Assembly: GCF_900107175.1 (NCBI RefSeq)
Contig: NZ_FNOZ01000042.1
Location: 1 to 34,392, forward strand
Reading direction: 5' to 3'
Source of the DNA: Modestobacter sp. DSM 44400
Lineage (GTDB): Bacteria; Actinomycetota; Actinomycetes; Mycobacteriales; Geodermatophilaceae
DNA length: 34,392 bases
Part shown: positions 7,952-15,775 of the stretch, piece by piece
Position numbering within the stretch: the first letter of the stretch is position 1
Layout: each line of letters starts with the position of its first letter
The notes under the pieces: model-generated
What the model was told of the DNA's origin: nothing
Seen by the model: only the letters and a program-made list of their open reading frames with translations
Database searches by the model: none
Translations under genes and position numbers: made by a program

Positions 7952-9130
7952 TCAGAAGTAGTCGAGCAGCTCCGCCGGCGGGCCGCCGGCCAGCAGGTCC
8001 AGGGCGGCGGGATCCGCCGTCCCCCCGGCCAGCCCGGCCTGGGCGAGCCCGCGACCGGTGCCCACCCCGCAGTAGAGGACGGCGAAGCCCCGGACGTCCA
8101 GCGTCAGCTCCGGCTCGGCGGTCACCCGGGTCAGCTCCCCCGCGCCGTCGGCGAGCTCCAGCTGCCACACGCCGGCGTTCCAGGGGGCAGCCGCGTCGGT
8201 GAGGGCGAACGCCACCCGGCCGCGGAGGTGCCCGGGCCAGCCGCGGTCCGCCACCGCCCGGACGACGTCGACCGGCCGGTGCATCCACGGCTGGGACGCG
8301 TGGGTGCCGGCCCGCTCCAGCGGCAACGCCACCGAGACCGCGTCGCCGGCCAGCAGTGGCACCCGGACGGTGCGGGCCACCGTCGTCCACCCGGCAAGCA
8401 CGCCGACCAGCGCCCGGCCGGCCTGCGGCGTGGCGGCCAGCAGGTCGTGCACCTCCAGCCGGGAGTCGGCCCCGTAGCCGCGGCCCCGGCCGAACAGCAG
8501 CGCTCCGACCAGCCGGCCGCCGTCCTCGGCGAGGGTGACCGCGTCCACGTCGCGCGGCAGCGGTGTCTCTGTCGGCTCGTCGAAGATGCCCCCGCGGCGG
8601 GTGAGCAGCCCGTCCCGGGCGCGGGCGACCTCCTCGTACAGGTCGGTCACCGCCGGCAGGTCGTCCGGCCCGCCCGGGCGCAGCGACACCGAACCGGTGT
8701 CCCGCGGTCGGGGCAGCGCGGCGATGTCCAGGTCGGCGGCGCGCAGTGCACCGGCGACCTCCCAGCCCATCGACCGGTACACCGCGGTGACGGTCGGGTA
8801 CAGCGCGCTGACCGCGGCCCCTCGGTCACGGACGCGCGCCAGCAGCTCGGTGAGCAGCGTCCGGGCCAGGCCACCGCCGCGGCTCTCCGGCCGGACGGCG
8901 ACCCCGCTGACGTCGGCGGCGGCCATCCGGCGCCCGCCCCACCACTGCTCGTGCGCGAGGTCGGTGACCTTCCCGACGAGCCGGCCGGCGTCGTCGAACG
9001 CGCCCAGCCGGAAGGTGCCCGGGATCTCGCGCAGCGCGTGCAGCGGCGCCTCGGCGGGGCCGCCGAACGCCAGCCGGCCCAGCTCCCAGGCGGCTGGGAG
9101 GTCGTCGGCGGTCAGCGGCCGGATGGTCAT
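7952..9130 (-). CDS. Eis-like GNAT N-acetyltransferase
   Basis: A 392-residue protein. An N-terminal GNAT domain is present, with acetyl-CoA-binding VSGVAVRPESRGGGLARTLL (Q/RxxGxG/A motif near 80-95) and ALYPTVTAVYRSMGWEVAG. A second GNAT-like domain and an SCP2-like C-terminal domain ending in ELLDYF follow, as in Eis proteins, whose C-terminal carboxylate serves as catalytic base. Eis of mycobacteria acetylates aminoglycosides and proteins; the target here is unknown. The start could be ATG 9130 or the GTG at 9136, which would overlap the MFS stop in a GTGA. Both give the same protein within two residues. It is the middle gene of a leftward run MFS, Eis-like, kynA. Confidence 0.85.
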   Translation of the reverse strand: MTIRPLTADDLPAAWELGRLAFGGPAEAPLHALREIPGTFRLGAFDDAGRLVGKVTDLAHEQWWGGRRMAAADVSGVAVRPESRGGGLARTLLTELLARVRDRGAAVSALYPTVTAVYRSMGWEVAGALRAADLDIAALPRPRDTGSVSLRPGGPDDLPAVTDLYEEVARARDGLLTRRGGIFDEPTETPLPRDVDAVTLAEDGGRLVGALLFGRGRGYGADSRLEVHDLLAATPQAGRALVGVLAGWTTVARTVRVPLLAGDAVSVALPLERAGTHASQPWMHRPVDVVRAVADRGWPGHLRGRVAFALTDAAAPWNAGVWQLELADGAGELTRVTAEPELTLDVRGFAVLYCGVGTGRGLAQAGLAGGTADPAALDLLAGGPPAELLDYF

Positions 9131-9132
9131 GC

Positions 9133-10347
9133 TCACCGGCGCAGCATGCCGGCGCCGGACACCGCCAGCAGCCCGGCCAGTCCCGCGGCGGCGGCCGGGA
9201 CTGCGAAGGCCGTCTGGGCTCCCCAGGCGTCGACGGCCGCACCGGCCAGGGTGGCACCGGCGGTGACCCCGAGGGTCAGGCCGGTCGAGGTCCAGGCGAG
9301 CCCCTCGTTGAGCGTGGCCCGGTCCATCCGCGACTCGACCAGCGACATGCCCGCCACCAGCAGCGGTGCGATCGCCAGGCCGGCCAGGAACGCGGCGGGC
9401 ACCAGCCACGCCAGCGAGCCGACCAGCAGGAGCAACTGCGCGGCCAGGCCGAAGAGCACCGCGCAGCCCACGAACCGGGCGACGAGTGAGCCGGGCAGTC
9501 GCAGCACGCCGTAGACGAGCCCGGCGACCAGGCTGCCCGCGGCGTACACGGCCAGCGCGACACCCGCCGCGGCCGGCTCCCCCTCGACCTCGGCGAACCC
9601 GACGACGACGACGTCCATCGCGCCGAAGACCACCCCGACCGCCAGGTAGGTGACGGCGACGACCAGCGGCGCCGGCGTGAGCACCGCCGTCCGGCCGCGC
9701 GGCTGCCCGGCCGGGACGACGGCCACCGGCGGCTGCGTCGCGGTCTGCCGGGACAGCGCCAGACCGCCGGCGACGCCCACCACCAGCCCGGCGAGGAAGC
9801 CCGCCGGCGGGCTGACCAGCGCGGCCAGGAAGGTGACCAGCAGCGGGCCGACGACGAAGACGAGCTCGTCGACGACGGACTCGAACGCGAAGGCGGTCTG
9901 CCGCTGCTGCTGGTCGGGCAGCGCGGACGCCCAGCGGGACCGGACCACCGAGCCGATGTTGGCGCCGCTGGCCCCGGAGAGGGCGGCGAGGACGAACCAG
10001 GCCCAGCGCGGAGCATCGGCGACGACGACGCCCACGAACGCCAGCCCCAGGACCAGGTAGGCGAGGCTGGTCAGCCGCAGCACCACGCCCTGGCCGCGGC
10101 GGTCCATCAGCCGCGCCCACTGCGGGCTGGCCAGCGCGAAGGACAGCGCGAGGGTGCCCGAGACGGCGCCGGCCAGCGCGTAGCTGCCGGTCTCGCCGGC
10201 GACCAGCAGCACCGAGCCGAGGCCGACGGTGGCCATCGGCACCCGGGCGAACCACCCGGTGAGGGAGAAGGCCCGGGCGCCGGGGACGACGAACAGCCGG
10301 CCGTAGGGACCGAACAGGGTGGAGGGTGCGGGGACCTTGACGACCAC
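9133..10347 (-). CDS. MFS transporter
   Basis: A polytopic membrane protein of about 404 residues with roughly twelve hydrophobic segments. Examples are VGLGSVLLVAGETGSYALAG, LTSLAYLVLGLAFVGVVVA and VFGAMDVVVVGFAEV. The typical charged loop PQWARLMDRRGQGVVLR lies between helices 2 and 3. It resembles drug/metabolite efflux members of the major facilitator superfamily; its substrate cannot be inferred. I favour the GTG at 10347 (GAGAAG upstream; the hydrophobic part starts about 20 residues later). A GTG at 10374 is possible, and the frame remains open further upstream without similarity. Its stop is next to the acetyltransferase start, so translation is probably coupled. An exporter with an acetyltransferase suggests, weakly, a detoxification unit. 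Confidence 0.85.
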   Translation of the reverse strand: MVVKVPAPSTLFGPYGRLFVVPGARAFSLTGWFARVPMATVGLGSVLLVAGETGSYALAGAVSGTLALSFALASPQWARLMDRRGQGVVLRLTSLAYLVLGLAFVGVVVADAPRWAWFVLAALSGASGANIGSVVRSRWASALPDQQQRQTAFAFESVVDELVFVVGPLLVTFLAALVSPPAGFLAGLVVGVAGGLALSRQTATQPPVAVVPAGQPRGRTAVLTPAPLVVAVTYLAVGVVFGAMDVVVVGFAEVEGEPAAAGVALAVYAAGSLVAGLVYGVLRLPGSLVARFVGCAVLFGLAAQLLLLVGSLAWLVPAAFLAGLAIAPLLVAGMSLVESRMDRATLNEGLAWTSTGLTLGVTAGATLAGAAVDAWGAQTAFAVPAAAAGLAGLLAVSGAGMLRR

Positions 10348-10467
10348 GGACTGCTTCTCGCGCTTCCTGGCCACAGGCGAGTGCGGGGATGCCCGCCGGG
10401 CTCTCGGGTGGCAGGTGGAACCTAGCAGCGCCGGGGTGCCCGGGGGGCGCTGCGACAGACTGACCGG

Positions 10468-10888
10468 GTGACGAGCCGACGACGCGAACCGCTGGACGTC
10501 GCCACCGGCGAGAGCCGGGTGTCGGCCTACGTCTACGGCAACATCCTGGTGCTCGCCGCGGTGGTCGGCGCCTCCCGCGCCGCGGTGGCATCCGGCGCGG
10601 CGGTGGCGATCGTGGCCGGCACGGTGCTGTCCACCTACGTCGCTGTCCACCTACGTCGCGCACGTGCTGGCGCACTCGATCGGCTCGCTGTTCGGCGGCA
10701 CCGACGGCTGGACGGCGGTCCGCGCCCAGCTCCGCGACGCCGTGCCGATCGGCCGGATCGCGGCCACCGGAGTGGTCTACCGCCGGCTCCGCGAGGACGT
10801 CCCGCGGCGGAAGGCGTGGGCGGTCGGCCTCACGGCCGCAGCGGTGGCCGCGCTCGCCGTCGTCCTGAAGCTGACGCTCACGCACTGA
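10468..10888 (+). pseudogene. Small integral membrane protein gene, frameshifted by a 16-bp duplication
   Basis: From GTG 10468 the frame encodes a hydrophilic start, then SRVSAYVYGNILVLAAVVGA and GAAVAIVAGTVLSTYVA, two membrane segments. It then shifts into an arginine-rich nonsense frame. The frame from 10664 resumes the expected protein: VLAHSIGSLFGGTDGWTAVR, then a third membrane segment (VGLTAAAVAALAVVLKLTL) ending at 10888. The shift is caused by a tandem copy of 16 bases at 10626-10657. Removing one copy restores a continuous 134-residue protein reading TVLSTYVAHVLAHSIG. The family is an uncharacterised actinobacterial membrane protein. Slippage between the repeats could restore the gene; a sequencing or assembly error is the alternative. 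Confidence 0.8.
10626..10657. repeat. Tandem 16-bp duplication (2 perfect copies)
   Basis: GCTGTCCACCTACGTC occurs twice without spacer, at 10626-10641 and 10642-10657. Sixteen is not a multiple of three, so the extra copy shifts the frame of the membrane-protein gene. Reading across a single copy restores continuous protein similarity. Confidence 0.95.
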
Positions 10889-10943
10889 TCCCCGGCACCC
10901 ACTGGATCCGCCGCGCGGACGCCGGCGGCACTACATTCGGAGC

Positions 10944-11996
10944 GTGACGACCGTGAGCCCCCTGCCGGACCCCCAGGTGCGCCCCACCGGGGTGACCCCC
11001 GGCAGCGGTGGCCTGGTCGATCGGCACGGGCGGACGGCGACCGACCTGCGGGTGTCGCTGACCGACCGGTGCAACCTGCGCTGCACCTACTGCATGCCGC
11101 CCGAGGGCCTGGACTGGCTGCCCAAGGTCGAGCAGCTCACCGACGACGAGGTCGTCCGGCTGGTGCGCATCGGGGTCGAGCAGCTGGGCATCCGCGAGGT
11201 GCGCTTCACCGGCGGCGAGCCGCTGCTGCGCCCGGGGCTGCCCGGCATCGTCTCGGCCACCACCGCGCTGCTCCCCCGCCCTGAGGTCAGCCTGACCACC
11301 AACGCCGTCGGGCTGTCCCGGATGGCGCCGGCGCTGGCCGCGGCCGGGCTGGACCGGATCAACGTCAGCCTGGACACCTTGGACCAGGCGCGGTTCAAGC
11401 AGCTGACGTACCGCGACCGGCTGCCCGACGTGCTCGCCGGCCTCAAGGCCGCCAAGAACGCCGGCCTCACCCCGGTCAAGATCAACACGGTGCTGCTGCG
11501 TGGCATCAACGAGGACGACGCCGTCCCGCTGCTCGAGTACTGCCTCGAACACGGCTACGAGCTGCGCTTCATCGAGCAGATGCCGCTGGACGCCCACCAC
11601 GCCTGGACCCGTGGCGAGATGGTCACCGCCGACGACATCCTGGCCAAGCTCACCGCCACCCACACGCTCGTCCCGGACGTCGAGGAGCGCGGCGCCGCGC
11701 CGGCCGAGCGCTGGCTGGTCGACGGCACCGAGCTGACCGTCGGCATCATCGCCTCGGTCACCCGCTCCTTCTGCGGCGCCTGCGACCGCACGCGGCTCAC
11801 CGCCGACGGGCAGATCCGCAACTGCCTGTTCGCCCGCGAGGAGTCCGACCTGCGCGCCGCGCTGCGAACCGGGGCCAGCGACGCCGAGCTGGCCGATCGC
11901 TGGCGGATCGCCACGCTGTCCAAGCTGCCCGGCCACGGCATCGACGACCCGAGCTTCCTGCAGCCCACCCGGCCGATGTCGGCCATCGGGGGCTGA
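10944..11996 (+). CDS. moaA: GTP 3',8-cyclase (molybdenum cofactor biosynthesis)
   Basis: A 350-residue radical-SAM enzyme that, with MoaC, converts GTP to cyclic pyranopterin monophosphate. The SAM cluster motif is C43, C47, C50 (CNLRCTYC) and the SAM-binding FTGGEPLLR is near 88-96. The second [4Fe-4S] cluster ligands C277, C280 and C294 sit in FCGACDRTRLTADGQIRNC. The C-terminus ends in the conserved Gly-Gly (SAIGG), which enters the active site. All key residues are present. The start is GTG 10944, with homology from VDRHGRTATDLRVSLTDRCN. moaD follows after 2 bases. moaC is not in the window. Confidence 0.97.
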   Translation: MTTVSPLPDPQVRPTGVTPGSGGLVDRHGRTATDLRVSLTDRCNLRCTYCMPPEGLDWLPKVEQLTDDEVVRLVRIGVEQLGIREVRFTGGEPLLRPGLPGIVSATTALLPRPEVSLTTNAVGLSRMAPALAAAGLDRINVSLDTLDQARFKQLTYRDRLPDVLAGLKAAKNAGLTPVKINTVLLRGINEDDAVPLLEYCLEHGYELRFIEQMPLDAHHAWTRGEMVTADDILAKLTATHTLVPDVEERGAAPAERWLVDGTELTVGIIASVTRSFCGACDRTRLTADGQIRNCLFAREESDLRAALRTGASDAELADRWRIATLSKLPGHGIDDPSFLQPTRPMSAIGG

Positions 11997-11998
11997 TC

Positions 11999-12238
11999 GT
12001 GGTCACGGTGCGGTACTTCGCCGGCGCCCGGGCGGCCGTCGGCGTCGACACCGAGACCCGGCAAGCCGCCACCCTGGCCGACCTGGTCGGGCAGATCGTC
12101 GACGCACACGGCGAGCAGCTGGAGCGGGTGCTCACCGCCTGTTCGTTCCTGGTCGACGGAACCTCCACCCGGGACCGGGCGTTGGTGCTGGCGCCCGGCG
12201 CGGTGGTGGACGTCCTGCCACCCTTTGCCGGCGGATGA
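11999..12238 (+). CDS. moaD: Molybdopterin synthase sulfur carrier subunit
   Basis: A 79-residue beta-grasp (ubiquitin-like) protein that carries the thiocarboxylate sulfur used by MoaE to convert cPMP to molybdopterin. It starts VTVRYFAGARAAVGVDTE and ends in the essential Gly-Gly (VVDVLPPFAGG), the site of adenylation and thiocarboxylation. GTG 11999 is 2 bases after the moaA stop, so the two are co-translated. Its partner moaE is nearby but on the other strand (13624-14046). Confidence 0.92.
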   Translation: MVTVRYFAGARAAVGVDTETRQAATLADLVGQIVDAHGEQLERVLTACSFLVDGTSTRDRALVLAPGAVVDVLPPFAGG

Positions 12239-12248
12239 GGAGACCACG

Positions 12249-12467
12249 ATGAGCGTGTTCGGGAAGGCGAAGGCCAAGGTCGAGGAGCTGCTGGGCCGGG
12301 CCGAGCAGGTCTATGGCGAGTCCCACGGCGACGCCGCCGCCACGCTGGACGGCGAGGCCCGCCGACTGGAGGGCGAGGCCGAGGAGGAGCAGGCCGATCC
12401 TCACCAGGCCGAGCGCCCAGCCCGGCACCGGCACCCGGACGACGACGGGCTCGCCGGCGCGCGGTGA
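12249..12467 (+). CDS. CsbD-like small stress protein
   Basis: A 72-residue hydrophilic, highly charged protein starting MSVFGKAKAKVEELLGRAEQ, then GDAAATLDGEARRLEGEAEEE. This matches the CsbD pattern, which in Bacillus belongs to the general stress regulon. ATG 12249 is preceded by GAGGAG at 12237-12242. The last 22 residues (His/Arg/Asp rich) do not resemble CsbD, so the tail may be a run-on. It lies 10 bases after moaD and could be read with moaAD. Confidence 0.65.
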   Translation: MSVFGKAKAKVEELLGRAEQVYGESHGDAAATLDGEARRLEGEAEEEQADPHQAERPARHRHPDDDGLAGAR

Positions 12468-12480
12468 GCTGACCGCTCGT

Positions 12481-13627
12481 TCAGGACGGGTCGTCGGGAA
12501 CCGTCGGCGGCACCCGCTCCGGCCCGGCCGCTGCGGGCCGCTGGTGTGACCTGAGGGTGCAGCCGGATGGCGACCAGGGCGACGTCGTCGTCCGGACGGC
12601 CGTGCACCAACCGGTCCAGCACCTCGTCGCAGAGCTCGTCGAGCGGGCGGCCGGCCAGCTCCGCGACGACCTCGCGCAGGCGTGCCACCCCCGAGTCCAG
12701 GTCGCCGTCACGGCTCTCGATCAGCCCGTCGGTGTACAGCAGCACGGTCGCCCCCCGGTCGAGGGTGATGACCGACTCGGTGTGCGCCGTCGTGCTGATG
12801 GCCGGCGTTGCCCCAACGCATCCGGGTCACCCCGCGAGCAAGCTCCTCCTCGGTCTGCTCGAACCGCGCCACCGCCGCGGTGGCGTAGGTGCGCAGCTGG
12901 AGCAGGGTCATCGCGGCGTCCAGTCCGCGCAGCACCTCCGCCGGGCCGGCGTCGCTGTAGGTCGCGATGCCGCGCAGCAGCGCCCGCAGCTGACCCATCG
13001 CGGCTGCGGCGGCCGTGTCGTGCCCGACGACGTCCCCGATGACCAGCATCGTCGACCCCGAGGGCCGCAGGAAGGCGCCATACCAGTCGCCGCCCACCCG
13101 GGCAGCCTCGGCGGCCGGGGTGTACCGGACGACGATCTCCGCATGGTCAGGCTCGAACGGCCCGGTCAGCAGGCTGCGCTGCAGCTCCTCGGCCAGCTGC
13201 CGCTGGCGGAACAGGCGGGCGGTGGCCGACATGTTGGAAAGCCGCACCTCGGCATACCTCTCGACGACGGCACGCTTGACCGGGTCCTCGTGCCACCAGC
13301 CGACGTCGCGAGGCCGCCCGTCGTCATCGACCACGGTCAGGACGCACCAGTCGGCCAGCGCGGAGGTGATCAGTCGGGGTATCCGGCTCATCGCGATCTC
13401 CGCGTCGAGCTCGCCGGCCAACTCGGCGCTGACCCGGGCGAGCATGGCCAGCCGTTCCTGGGCCTGCCGGCGCGCGGTGACGTCGGTGAAGTAGAGCGCG
13501 AGGCCCTCCGGGCGGGGTCCGCCTGCACCTCGAACCACCGGTCCCAGTAGGAAGCGCCGACCAGCTGCTCGCGGGTCTGGCCGACGACCGACTCGCCCGC
13601 CGTGCCCACCAGCCCCGGGCGCCTCAC
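12481..13627 (-). pseudogene. PAS/SpoIIE (PP2C-type, RsbU-like) phosphatase gene, decayed
   Basis: Leftward fragments in several frames together resemble a PAS domain followed by a SpoIIE serine phosphatase. The part near 13627-13500 (SVVGQTREQLVGASYW, WFEVQADP) is a shortened PAS region. After a shift near 13520 the frame continues EGLALYFTDVTARRQAQERL, a coiled linker, then AARVGGDWYGAFLRPSGSTM, LVIGDVVGHDTAAAAAMGQL and WGNAGH. Near 12800 about 20 residues normally found after NAGH are missing and the frame shifts again. VLLYTDGLIESRDGD and GRPDDDVALVAIRLHP follow. The catalytic Asp motifs are still readable, but no frame makes a whole protein. The GTG at 13627 overlaps the moaE stop as GTGA. 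The 3' end is uncertain (12481 or 12401). Confidence 0.8.
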
Positions 13628-14046
13628 GGACAGGCGACCCACTCCTCCTCGCCGTCGGTGAAGACCTGGCGCTTCCAGATCGGCAGCCGGGCCTTCACCT
13701 CGTCGACCAGCTCCGCGCAGGCGGTGAACGCGGCACCGCGGTGCGCGGCGCTGATCGCGCAGGCCAGCGCGACATCGCCGATGCCCAGCAGCCCCACCCG
13801 ATGGGAGACCGCGACCGCCCGGACGTCGGGGCGGGCGGCGAACTCGGCGGCGATCTCGGCGATGAGACCAGCGGCGGTGGGGTGTCCCACGTACTCGAGC
13901 TCGGTGACCGACCGGCCGCCGTCGTGGTCGCGGACGACGCCGGAGAAGGACACGACCGCACCGGCCGCCTCGTCGGCGACGGCGGCCTCGTGGTCGGCGA
14001 CCGACAGCGGCTCGTCAGTGACGGCGGCCAGCAGGGGTGAGCTCAC
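13624..14046 (-). CDS. moaE: Molybdopterin synthase catalytic subunit
   Basis: A 140-residue protein that pairs with MoaD to insert two sulfurs into cPMP. Signature segments: AGAVVSFSGVVRDHDGGRSV, LEYVGHPTAAGLI, VAVSHRVGLLGIGDVALACA, AAFTACAELVDEVKARLPIWKRQVFTDG and EEWVACP, with the catalytic lysines in KARLPIWKRQ. GTG 14046 was chosen because homology begins at VTDEPLSVADHEAAV. The frame extends to 14094 without similarity. No clear ribosome-binding site is seen. The 88 bases upstream hold a long hairpin (14075-14136). The gene is downstream of the MobA-like gene on the same strand. Confidence 0.93.
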   Translation of the reverse strand: MSSPLLAAVTDEPLSVADHEAAVADEAAGAVVSFSGVVRDHDGGRSVTELEYVGHPTAAGLIAEIAAEFAARPDVRAVAVSHRVGLLGIGDVALACAISAAHRGAAFTACAELVDEVKARLPIWKRQVFTDGEEEWVACP

Positions 14047-14074
14047 GCCGCTGAAGTTACCCGCCCGGTGGCCC

Positions 14075-14136
14075 AGGCAAAGGAAGCTCTTCACCCGGTA
14101 TCGGGGCGGAAACCGGGTGGATAGCTTCCTATGCCT
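14075..14136 (-). other. Long two-part hairpin between the MobA-like gene and moaE
   Basis: The arms are AGGCA-A-AGGAAGCT (14075-14088) and AGCTTCCT-A-TGCCT (14123-14136), with a single A/A mismatch. They enclose a second stem, CACCCGGT (14092-14099) with ACCGGGTG (14112-14119), and a 12-base apical loop. The right arm reaches into the MobA-like stop codon. There is no U-run. It may end or attenuate transcription, or be a structured moaE leader. Confidence 0.6.
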
Positions 14137-14713
14137 AGGGGGTGCCGGGCGGGACGTCCAGATCGACCGGGTCGGCCAGTCCGGTGCAGTCGACCTCGGT
14201 GACCTCGTGCGCGGTCAGGTAGCGACGCGCCCCCTCGTCGCCGGTCGCGCTCTCCGCCACGCCGGCCCAGTGCTCCCGGCCCAGCAGCACCGGGTGCCCG
14301 CGGACGCCGTCGTAGGTCGGCACCGCGAGCGCGTCGGGCGCTGCGTGCTCGGCCATCCGGGCCAGCGCGGCGGGCGTCATGCCCGGCATGTCGACCAGCA
14401 GCACCAGGACGGCGTCCACCCTCCCCGGCCACCCCCGCAGCCCGTCCAGCCCGGTGCGCAGCGAGGAGGCCATCCCGGTCTCCCACTCGGCGTTGGCCAG
14501 CACGGTGGCCCCGCCCAGGTCGGCGGACCGCCAGACATCGACCGCCCGGGCCCCGAGGACGACGAGCACCGGGTCGCACACCGCCGTCGCCGTCCGCACC
14601 GCCCGCTCGACCAGCAGGCTGCCCTCGAACTCGACCAGCGCCTTCGGCATCCCGTACCGGCGGCCCCCGCCGGCGGCGAGCACCAGCGCGGCCACGGGTC
14701 TGTCGGCGGTCAC
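14135..14713 (-). CDS. MobA/MocA-like molybdenum cofactor nucleotidyltransferase
   Basis: A 192-residue NTP-transferase. The N-terminal nucleotide-binding motif is LVLAAGGGRRYGMPKALVEF (about 10-29), and the metal-binding LLVDMPGMTP is near 110. The lysine in MPKAL and the aspartate in DMPG are in place. The family attaches GMP or CMP to molybdopterin (MobA, MocA) or acts in related cofactor maturation. MocA versus MobA cannot be settled here; residues are consistent with the MocA-like group used by xanthine/CO dehydrogenase-type enzymes. GTG 14713 is the start, 12 bases downstream of modC, so it is probably in the mod transcript. The stop overlaps a long hairpin. Confidence 0.85.
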   Translation of the reverse strand: MTADRPVAALVLAAGGGRRYGMPKALVEFEGSLLVERAVRTATAVCDPVLVVLGARAVDVWRSADLGGATVLANAEWETGMASSLRTGLDGLRGWPGRVDAVLVLLVDMPGMTPAALARMAEHAAPDALAVPTYDGVRGHPVLLGREHWAGVAESATGDEGARRYLTAHEVTEVDCTGLADPVDLDVPPGTP

Positions 14714-14725
14714 TCCCCCACCCTC

Positions 14726-15775
14726 TCAGCGCGTGTAGACGGTGACGTCGGCGGCCTTCACCGACGCCCACACCTGGGCGCCCGGGGCCAGCCCGAGCTC
14801 GGCGAAGGACGTCGCGGTCACGTCGGCGGTCAGCGGCACCTCGCCGGCCAGGTCGCAGCGCACCTCCGAGCCGTGCGGCGTGGCGGCGACCAGCCGGACC
14901 GGCCAGACGTTGCGCGGGCTCCCCGTCGGCCGCTCGAGGTACAGCGCGACCGAGGCGGGCCGGACGGCGACGAACACCGGCCCGGTCGTCTCCTCCCCGA
15001 TCGACACGACCCCGCCGCCGTCCAGGGCCACCGACGTCCCGGTCGCGGCGCCGGGGAGCAGCACCAGCCCGACCAGCCGGGCGACGTAGTCGGTGCGCGG
15101 CCGGCGGGCCACCTCAGCCGGGGTGCCGGTCTGCACGACCCGGCCCTCCTCGACCACGACCACCCGGTCGGCCAGCGCCATCGCGTCGACCGGGTCGTGG
15201 CTGACCAGCACCGCGGAGCCGGGGAACTCAGCCAGGTGCCGGCGCAGCTCGGCACGCACGGTGAGCCGGGTGCGGGCGTCCAGCGCCGACAGCGGCTCGT
15301 CGAGCAGCAGCAGCCGGGGGTCGACGACGAGCGCGCGGGCCAGCGCCGCCCGCTGGGCCTGGCCGCCGGACAGCTCCCCCGGCCGGCGGTCGCCCAGCCC
15401 GACCAGCCCGACCCGGTCCAGCCAGCCATCGGCCGCGCTGCGCGCCTCGGCCCGGCGGACCCCGCGGGTGCGTAGCCCGAACGCGACGTTCTCGGTGACC
15501 GACAGGTGCGGGAACAGCAGGTGGTCCTGGAAGACCATGCCCAGCGACCGGTCGTGGGCGGGGACGTGCGCGCGACCCTCGTCCCAAACGGTGTCGCCGT
15601 CCAGCGCCACCCGGCCGCCGTCCGGGGGCAGCAGCCCGGCGAGGACCCGCAGGAGCGTGGACTTGCCGGCGCCGTTGGGCCCCAGGACGGCGAGCACCTC
15701 ACCGTCCGCGACGGTCAGGTCGACGTCCAGGTGCAGGGAACCGCGCTGGACGACGACGTGCGCGGCCAACGTCAT
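14726..15775 (-). CDS. modC: Molybdate ABC transporter ATP-binding protein
   Basis: A 349-residue ATPase that powers molybdate uptake. It has Walker A GPNGAGKST (32-40), Q-loop VFQDHLLFPH (81-90), signature LSGGQ (135-139), Walker B LLLLDEP with E160 as catalytic base, and H-loop VLVSHDPVDA. The C-terminal 110 or so residues form a Mop/TOBE-type domain (FVAVRPASVALY, then GSEVRCDLAGEVPLTADVTA), which binds molybdate in ModC proteins. The start ATG overlaps the modB stop by four bases (ATGA), so translation is coupled. Confidence 0.93.
   Translation of the reverse strand: MTLAAHVVVQRGSLHLDVDLTVADGEVLAVLGPNGAGKSTLLRVLAGLLPPDGGRVALDGDTVWDEGRAHVPAHDRSLGMVFQDHLLFPHLSVTENVAFGLRTRGVRRAEARSAADGWLDRVGLVGLGDRRPGELSGGQAQRAALARALVVDPRLLLLDEPLSALDARTRLTVRAELRRHLAEFPGSAVLVSHDPVDAMALADRVVVVEEGRVVQTGTPAEVARRPRTDYVARLVGLVLLPGAATGTSVALDGGGVVSIGEETTGPVFVAVRPASVALYLERPTGSPRNVWPVRLVAATPHGSEVRCDLAGEVPLTADVTATSFAELGLAPGAQVWASVKAADVTVYTR

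Noticed and set aside
7562-9514. Very long plus-strand open frame opposite kynA, the Eis-like gene and part of the MFS gene
   Set aside because: It is a composition shadow of well-supported minus-strand genes and shows no domain.
10888-10944. Molybdenum-cofactor riboswitch before moaA
   Set aside because: The gap is only 55 bases and shows no long paired structure; the large hairpin is at moaE instead, and I could not match it to the known Moco motif.
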